NCBI RefSeq assembly: GCF_008831285.2 | Contig: NC_045138.2 | Location: 7,593,205-7,657,204, forward strand | DNA from: Nymphaea colorata | Lineage: Eukaryota > Streptophyta > Magnoliopsida > Nymphaeales > Nymphaeaceae | Length of the DNA stretch: 64,000 nucleotides | Reading direction: 5' to 3' | Part shown: positions 56,698 to 64,000 of the stretch, piece by piece | Numbering within the stretch: position 1 is the first letter of the stretch | Layout: each line of letters starts with the position of its first letter | The notes under the pieces: generated by a model | Seen by the model: only the letters and a program-made list of their open reading frames with translations | Database searches by the model: none | Told to the model about the DNA's origin: nothing | Translations under genes and position numbers: made by a program

Positions 56698-58395
56698 TCA
56701 ACTAACAACTGCTACAGTGACTTCAGTTATCCAAAAAAGAAATAAAGAATATAACCTCATGAGACTTTATACAAAAAACTGCTTTTGTTGCCACTTCTTC
56801 TCACCCCTTTTTGTAATTGAGACAAAAGTAGAAACAAACACACAAGTCTTAAGGTATAACTGCATTTCACTTTAAATTAAGGTCACTGTGCTACTACTTA
56901 TTAATATACATTTCTGATATTTCTTTATTAATGTTATTCAAGTCTTTCCCTTGATATCGTTATTCACCACCGTTGATAATTAATGCTGAAATCCTGAGAA
57001 AATATCTCATTCTAAAATTTCTTGAATATTTGGAGAACCTATTACACATTCAAGAAAATTTAAAATTGCATGTGTTATGTACCTACAGTACAACATTTGG
57101 AAAGACATGAATTGCAGTTTATAAGCATGACAATATATCATGGAAACAGGTTATGCATATTCTTTCCAGTCATATGCAGTTTTCACAGAATTTGAAATTC
57201 CCATAGCTTGGCAGCTAGATATTGGCTTATTAATGTGGGGCATCAAAACCAGAATGGTGGCTTTTCCTTGTTAGCAAGGGAAAAAAAATGGGAAAAGAAC
57301 GTGAAGGTTTGCATTTGATCTGGCTGGATATTCAACTTAATCAAGGTTAATCACATTTTATCTATGGTTAACTCTCATCATTGTGTAAGATAGTCCAAAA
57401 ACATGGTTAACTAATATATGAAATAGATGTTATTAACATATGCCTTCTCATGAATCTTCAATCATAAAGTAACATATACATACTTATACACTATAGAAAT
57501 ATATGTTGTCGGCAACTCTATTTTTCAACAGCTTGATGGAATGTGCACCTCAAGTTACTCTATTTCAAATTTTGTTGATTCTCAAACAACAGCATAAACT
57601 CAATATTCTCATCACTAGACTTGGCTCTCGACGCATACATGGTTCTTCAGTTTGGACTTGCTCTACCATTTGATCACAGTGTGAATGCATAGGCTACACA
57701 TTCAGTCTTGGGAAAGAACAGGAGATCCAGTTTTCTGATTGATTTTTATCTGATGTGGAACTTCAGGTATTCACTATACACCCTCCGAAAGAGTGCTGAT
57801 AATTAAAGATTGGGTCTGTAGTTTGGAGCATTTCAATTGATTCAAAGTTCACGCAATACAACTGTAAGATTCTGAAAAGACCAGGGTAAACTTTAAAGCT
57901 GGGTGGGGGAGGTAGAGATTGATTAATTTTCATAACTGTGGTGCTTTTAATTACCTGTAGGAGAACACGAAAGCCTAGAGCTGCTTCATGCTAGGCCAGA
58001 AGGAAAGCTGCACAAGGAGGAGAAGCAATACCAAGAAGCGAGAAGGAGCACATACATAAGGCAAAGAAAGCCAGAAAAATCAGGCTTCGGAACCCTCACT
58101 AATAAAGGAAGTACTGGAACTGAGGATTCCAACAATCAAAGCAAGAGCCGAAGCGAAAGAGGAAAAAAAACTATGAACCTTTTGATGTTGAGAAATCAGA
58201 AAAAGGGAAAAGGGGATCTATTGTGCTTTTGCGAAATTCTTGAGTTGCCTCAGTCCGAGAGCAAGTGACCAGAAGTGATGCTGATAGGCAGGTCGGTTGC
58301 TGGTGGACAGCTTGGTTGTGGTGGGCAGATCTGTTGGTGGGCAGATCTGTTGGTGGGCAGCTGAAGGGGATTCAGCGAGAGAAAAATAAGGGTTA
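56698..58395. other. CACTA interior, no gene seen
   Basis: AT-rich sequence with only short frames and no transposase motif; a short tandem GGGCAGATCTGTTGGT repeat lies near 58325-58360. Confidence 0.6.
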
Positions 58396-59997
58396 ATACT
58401 TACTGACGGGACGACAAACTAACGGTATATCTTTACTTAAGACTGACTGAAGACTGTCATTATTGGTTAGATGAATACTGACAACTGACCGAGAACATCA
58501 GTAATAATGACATCAATACTGATGGCAGCTGAAACCATCTGTGATACCGAAAGTCGTTCGTCAATATAATTTTTTAGAATACTGACAGTCGTTCGACAAC
58601 TCATCGGTAATAAACTGCAACAATACTAACAGATATTTCCCCCTCATCAGTAAAAAAACTGAATATTTATTATGAGAATTTCTTTTGTTTCATCCATCGA
58701 TAGAATTTCCTCATTACTACCGGTTGCTTTCCTTACCATCAATAATATGTCACTTTTTCGTAGTGTTGCTCAAGCCTTTTCAATCATAATCATCATGATT
58801 TTGTTGTTCAAAACTTGGATTATCTTTCCATGTCTAAATTGGACTTTACATGGTCAGATGAGTTTCTATGCTTTTAATCACATACTCAACTAAAATACCC
58901 TTAGTTTACACTTTAAAAAAAAAATTGTAAAAAGACAAAAATAGAAATGAAAAAGTAAAAAGACTATAGAAAATATTTTTAACAAATTACCATAATGTCC
59001 TTCCCTTTTTTACTGTACCATGCGCAAGGTGCACACAATTTTCTCTCATAAAAAAAGTACTGACATTAACAAATGACAGTAAAAAGGATGGAGAATTTTT
59101 GCCATTTTGCAGGCATGCTCTCCTGCTCTCTTGGTTACTTCCAAACCCTCGACAAAAGTACTTCTTTGTCTTTGTTCTACGTTCCAGCTGTCAATTCATT
59201 TGTTTTTTGAGCTGATCAACAAAACTAAGAAGCTAGTTTCAGTTTTAAGCTCATGAAGCATCAACTTCCTATGCTACAAAAGAAGTGCATCAATATACAA
59301 GTCAAAGTACTAAGGGCACCACCTTAAGGCACTCAAAACCAACATATGATATTATGGGGAGTTGAAGAAAAGGGTGGGGACTGCGGTTCTCTTGTTACTC
59401 ACCCAAGAAAAGTAGGAGGCACAACCTTCAACAATTAATTGGCTTTAGAATACTTTCAATGCATGGTGGAGATTGTTTATGAATTAAGGATCTAACACTT
59501 GAAGGATCTGACACATACTCCTTATATTCTCATATAGAGAAATTGCGCCCAGGAGGATTATTTCGTACTTTATTTCAGCTGATAGGCAAAACCACTTGGG
59601 ATTATCTTAAAACAAACACTTCAAGACCTAAATATTACAACTTTTGATCTACTTGAACATGAAAGATGTTAACCAGCGTCATCAAGATTGGGTGCAATGG
59701 GTCAACTCAAATAAAAATGGTGGGAAAGTGATGGAATACCATCAACCTTGGCTTGGATATTATAAAAAAAGAGTTCGGCTACTTATTGGAGATCTAATGA
59801 GCCAAATGATAACATTAATTAACTAATGAATCAAAAGCAGAAAAGCAAGATTTTCAACATCATAAAAAACATGCAAAGGACATTAGAGAGAAACTCATAT
59901 TAATGCAACATTGACATTCTTGTAGATCATGGGATTTTTACAATATTAGTCAGACCTGATCGGCTTCATTATTGATTTGTGGCAGCACTTATTCCAG

Positions 59998-60490
59998 TCT
60001 CGGGTCCACCTTTTTACCTTTTGTCTTTTCTTCTTTAGTGTCTTTGCTTTTGTCTGGCCTTTCGTTGTTAATAATCTTTCAGACCCACCTTCCATTCGTC
60101 TTCTTTTCATCTTCTGTCCTTCCCCCAACTTGGTTGTTTCCTAGGACCGTGTTTGGAGGTTGTGACTCATTTCAGCTTGGTAGCGCATTTGAGAGGAGCG
60201 CAACCACAGGGTCTTTAGAGGCACCTTCTCTTCGCCGGAGTATGTGGCTCGTCTTGTGCAGGGAGATGTTCATTTTGTCATTCGGCTGCGGCGTCGTCCT
60301 CCTTTTAAGGCTAGGTGATGGTGTCGTTCTGTCCTTCCACTCTCTTCCCACCCCTTTTATTTCGGTTTTTGTGAGTTGTATTGTACATTTCCTCTTTTGC
60401 TTCTATTTTGCGGTTTGTTAATATAACTAGAGGACTTCTTCTCCCCAATTTTGGTATCTAGGGGACTTCTTGTCCCTAAATTTTGATATA
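59998..60490. other. Foreign insertion in the 3' flank of the cystatin-like pseudogene
   Basis: The sequence between a TTATTCCAG phrase and the CT repeat has no counterpart at 34150-36850. It is T- and C-rich and includes the phrase TAACTAGAGGACTTCTTCTCCCC and a similar GGGGACTTCTTGTCCC. It could be a transposon fragment such as a LINE or LTR end; I do not recognise the family. Confidence 0.45.
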
Positions 60491-60495
60491 CATTC

Positions 60496-60543
<48 letters not shown>

Positions 60544-60558
60544 CTCTCTCTCTCTCTG
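60496..60558. repeat. (CT)n microsatellite
   Basis: About 30 CT units with one interruption, next to the end of the cystatin-like pseudogene. Confidence 0.95.
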
Positions 60559-60564
60559 TGTGTT

Positions 60565-60938
60565 ATAACCAAACACAGCCTCGAAGGACTGCAGGATATT
60601 TGTCCCGTTCCTATCCATGATGTGGGTGACGACGCCCTCGTAGACCTTGTAATAAAAGCTGATGACGCTCCTGGCCTCGATCAGAAACCAGCGAGTCTCT
60701 GCTCCAAGTAGATGAGAAGCCCAGATCTGCCCCTCCAACACCCTCACAAACACCAAGCCAGTGACTTTGCCGACAGCAAACTCGGCTTCCTTGTTGAACT
60801 CAAGGGACTGCTTGCGTCGGTGACATCCTACCAGTGTCCCGGAGAAGACGGCACAAAGGCAGCCATGGCCGTGTATGAGATGCTCCCAAGGAAGAGAAAG
60901 AGAAGAGCCACCTGGATACAAGCTGGGTGCATGCCCAT
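60565..60938 (-). pseudogene. Cystatin-like protein, dead copy
   Basis: Starts MGMHPACIQVALLFLFLGSI, then GHW followed by a TAG stop (60828-60830) where the intact paralogue has glutamine. A one-base deletion follows near 60811. The rest of the domain (EAEFAVGKVTGLVFVRVLEG, ETRWFLIEAR, FYYKVYEGVV, ILQSFEAVFG) is well preserved in a shifted frame. The normal stop is also lost, so that frame reads on into the CT repeat as Arg-Glu repeats. Three independent lesions make this a pseudogene, although the domain sequence is young. Confidence 0.88.
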
Positions 60939-61240
60939 GGTTGATCTCTTCAGTTGATGTCTTCTAGCTACTTGGCAAAGGCAATTTGTGGCTTCTTTGC
61001 TGTCGCCGGTCGGTTGAGGTGTTGGACATTATATAGAGGCAGTTAAGAAGGGTGCGTTGTACTCTTAGAGGACCACGACGTTTTGATCATGTTGTGCTTT
61101 CAAATTCCAAGGGCTTCACAGATGACAAGCGCAAATCTATGGCTGCAAAACCGTTTGTTGGTCAACTAAAAAAATTTGTGGGAACACCTGTACCACTTCG
61201 CTGGAAAATTGGATGAATCCCTTGTCATATCCCATCCATT

Positions 61241-61242
<2 letters not shown>

Positions 61243-61301
<59 letters not shown>
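61243..61301. repeat. (TA)n microsatellite
   Basis: About 29 TA units in the upstream flank of the dead cystatin-like copy. Confidence 0.95.
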
Positions 61302-61309
<8 letters not shown>

Positions 61310-62035
61310 AAAACTGAATAGTGACCAGCTGTCCAATCCAATATAATAGACAATTAAGAAAAAGGCAAAGAGAAAAAGGTGATGAGTATTTTATCTCAAT
61401 CATCCATCTATTTCATATGAATGGTTGTTATTGTCCAATAGGTTTTTCCTTTCAGGAATCCTGCTAGGGTATGATGTTCTTATAGCACAACTATTGCTTA
61501 TCTTGTGAAGATCAACGAGATTGCATTGAGTGCACACCTCCGTGTACACAACAAATATGCACTCAGAAACTACCAAAAAAAAAAACAGAAGGCAGGTGGG
61601 GGACATTTAAAAATTTTTTTATGAAAAATATGTACATTTTAATTTTTTAATACTTTTAGAATTCCCTTGTTATCTTTCCAAAAATCCCTCCTTTTTACTT
61701 AACATGAGTATTTTAATGGTTACATGCTTTTGTGCATGCAGGAGGGTGTGCACCTAACCACGTTGGAAGATGAATACCATGATGGAGAAACCCAAACAAA
61801 AAGTAGTAATGACCTTTCCAAGTTCTATTGTCTGGCAACTATTGATAATAGATCTATGGGCCACACTGGTCAATGGGAAGGTGATTGAAAGCAAACTTAT
61901 TTTTTTGGAGTCAACAAGAATACAAGGCGTGAGCGCTTTCTTTCTATGTCAATCTTATCCAATGTGAACTCTACGAATCCTCTGTTAAAGCTACACGTCA
62001 TGAACGCCTGATCTTTGAAATTATGCCTCATGGAA

Positions 62036-62415
62036 AAACGAATCCGGCACACAGTATAAATACGATCAGAGCCCTCTGTTGAATATTTGCTCGCCAGCAT
62101 TTGGACTCATTGGGGATTATCTCGTTCCCTTGAACTGTTGCTAAGATTATCTCCACCGTATATAGGAGATTCCTTTATAAGAAGAAGACGATGACTGGAG
62201 GCCATCCAGAGGACGAGAAACGCTTTATTTCCATTCTGGTTCGTTCTCCCTTCACATATGTCGATGAGAAATCGTCTTAGTCATTGATCTTTTACAGAAC
62301 AATAACTAAAAAAAAAAACATTGAGTAAAAGGTGGTGGGACAATTTTTCCCACATTTTTTTCTTTATTATCTCCCAATCACTGATTTAGAAAAAATCTTA
62401 GGCTGGGATTGTTCT
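62036..62415. other. No gene seen
   Basis: Short unique spacer between the end of the dispersed duplication and a compound microsatellite. Confidence 0.6.
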
Positions 62416-62428
62416 GTCTTTCTCTCTT

Positions 62429-62500
<72 letters not shown>

Positions 62501-62526
62501 TGAGAGTGTGTGTGTGTGTGTGTGTA
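62416..62526. repeat. Compound microsatellite (CT)(TA)(TG)(GA)(GT)
   Basis: Successive runs of TCTC, TATA, TGTG, GAGA and GTGT type within about 110 bp, just before array 2. Confidence 0.95.
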
Positions 62527-62537
62527 CATGTAGTTTG

Positions 62538-64000
62538 GCCTACTTGGGGCTGCACATGTGAATCGAGCCAACTTGAGCTCAACTCATTTATGAACAAGTC
62601 GAACTCAAATTCAAACATATGCTAAAAATGTTAAACGAGTTGAGTTCGAGTTGTAAGAACTTGACTCGTTTAAACTTGCCTATGCCTGATTACATAATGA
62701 ACACTAAAAATATAATGTGAGAATAGTTTCACGAGTAGTAACTAAATGAGTTGAATGAGTTAAACGAGTTAAAAGAACTGAGACAAACTTAACAAAAACA
62801 AGTTAAACGATTCAAGCTCAAGCTCAAGCTCGAACACCATATTGTCAAGTCAAGCTCGAGCATGTTCTATGTAGCTCAACTTGATTTCAATCTGAGCTCG
62901 AGCTCGAGCTCGAGTTTCAGCTCAACTCAAGAGAAGGCAAGTGGTCATGTACAAGAACTAGGTCACTCAAATCTATTGACTGACCTGAAAATATATAAGT
63001 TAGTGCATTTAGAGAAGATGTGGGTTTCACATCATCACCATTATAATAGATAACATTTTCCTCAACAAAGCTCTCCTCAGTTGATTTTTTACATAGTCGG
63101 TTTCACTTTATTCTTGACTTGGGCTCTTTGAAAGCATCAACAAGGTGTGTCTACTTAGGGCTGCACAATGGGTCGAGCCTTCTTGATCTCCACTCATTTA
63201 TAAATGAATCATGCTCGAGTTCAAATATATACTCGAAATGTTAAACGAGTAAAGTTCGAGTTATAAGAACTCGACTACTTTAAACTCATCTCAGCTCAAC
63301 TACATAATGAATGCTGAAATATAATGTAAGAATAGTTAAACTAGTAACAACTAACTGAGTTAAATGAGTTGAACAAGTTAAGAAAAAGACAAGATTAATA
63401 GGAACAAGTTAAATGAGTTGAGCTCAAATTCAATGCCATATTGTTGAGCATTGACGGGCTCGAGCTCAAGTTTTCTGAGTCAAGTTGAGCTCGAACTGCC
63501 CCAGCTGGAACTTGACTCAAGAAGGAGAAGATAAGTAGTCATGTAGAAGAACTAGGTCACTCAAAACTTATTTACTAATCCAAAAATGTATAATATATTG
63601 CATTTTAGAGGAGTTGTGAGAGTCAAATCATCACCATTATAGTGGATGACATTTTCCTCATCAAACCTCTCTTTAGTTGACTCTTACCATAGTTGGCTTG
63701 ACTTTGTTCTAAACTTGAGGTGGTTTGAAAGCATCTAGTAGGTGAGCCTATTTAATATGGATAGGACAATTAAAACCTAAACTAATGACCATTTTCTCAG
63801 CATTCAAAGTAATGAATAGATTGATCCACTTGATAGGTTTTAAATCTAGTATTATAGGCCTGACCTAATTGTCCACTTTTGGCTGGAAAAGTTGGGGCAT
63901 ATTGGGGTAGACGAGGCTTTGTGGTCCTATGTCCACTAGTTTGGGACATATTAAGGTAGAAAAGGCTTTGTGGTCCTATCTCCACTAGTTGGAGAAGTAG
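62538..64000. repeat. Tandem array of about 600-bp units (array 2), runs off the window
   Basis: Collinear with 48859-50320, unit for unit, over about 1.46 kb (for example GCCTACTTGGGGCTGCAC at both starts, and TCATGTACAAG/TCATGTAGAAG marks at 62946 and 63540). The right end is cut by the window edge. Confidence 0.93.

Larger units (their letters stand above)
53420..58765. mobile_element. CACTA (En/Spm) element, non-autonomous, with nested solo LTR
   Basis: The left end CACTACAAAAAAATAAAC and the reverse-complemented right end CACTACGAAAAAGTGAC, followed on both sides by an ATTGATGG phrase, are flanked by TTG (53417-53419 and 58766-58768), the 3-bp target duplication typical of CACTA elements. 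Subterminal regions carry many GTCAGT/ACTGAC words in both orientations (53450-53575 and 58395-58660), as in this superfamily. No transposase is visible. Without the nested LTR the element would be about 2.6 kb. Confidence 0.88.
58890..62035. repeat. Dispersed duplication, copy 2 (dead cystatin-like locus)
   Basis: Collinear with 34150-36850, about 90% identical by eye in the better parts. It differs by an unrelated stretch of about 490 bp (59998-60490) in place of about 90 bp in copy 1, and by longer microsatellites. It begins about 120 bp beyond the CACTA element's right end. Confidence 0.92.

Overview
The window is nuclear DNA of a flowering plant. It carries intron-less dirigent-protein genes, secreted plant cystatin-like genes, and a dense nested set of plant transposons: Copia LTR elements, L1-type LINE remnants, PIF/Harbinger-, hAT- and CACTA-type elements, and a solo LTR. 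There is no bacterial or organellar gene order, no rRNA, no CRISPR array and no convincing intact tRNA. The sequence alone does not place the species.

Layout. (1) 1-7246 and 15214-22580 are two direct copies of one segment. Each holds an L1-LINE 3' remnant, a 1.23-kb PIF/Harbinger-like element, a putative hAT-like element ending just before a promoter, one 188-codon dirigent gene (3616-4182 and 18841-19407, identical proteins), and a second LINE fragment. (2) The spacer 7247-15213 contains a 600-bp polypurine tract, a hAT transposase scrap, a LINE scrap fused to a Copia RNase H and LTR, a tRNA-like sequence, and the upstream part of the LINE that leads into copy B. (3) 22581-30905 has a frameshifted cystatin-like pseudogene whose upstream region received a nearly full-length but inactivated Copia element (24313-29273), then AT repeats and a five-unit tandem array. 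(4) 30817-33565 is a non-autonomous hAT-like element with an 8-bp target duplication (one mismatch). It carries exon-like fragments and a nested 198-bp hAT MITE. (5) 34150-36850 holds the only intact cystatin-like gene (35351-35725, minus strand). (6) 36900-43800 is an L1-type LINE split by a truncated Copia element. (7) 43800-47340 is unidentified, probably retrotransposon-derived. (8) 47983-50320 is an array of about 600-bp units, of which a second copy begins at 62538 and runs off the end. (9) 53420-58765 is a CACTA element with TTG target duplications, carrying a nested 2.7-kb solo LTR. (10) 58890-62035 is a diverged copy of 34150-36850 with a dead cystatin-like gene.

Function. Only three genes look intact: the two dirigent copies (secreted cell-wall proteins that steer phenoxy-radical coupling in lignan/lignin chemistry) and one secreted cystatin-like protein. 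Both families are commonly defence- or wall-related and both sit in local or dispersed duplications. Nothing in the sequence shows that they act together. Most of the rest is transposon sediment. Its clean target duplications and nesting allow a relative order of events to be read.
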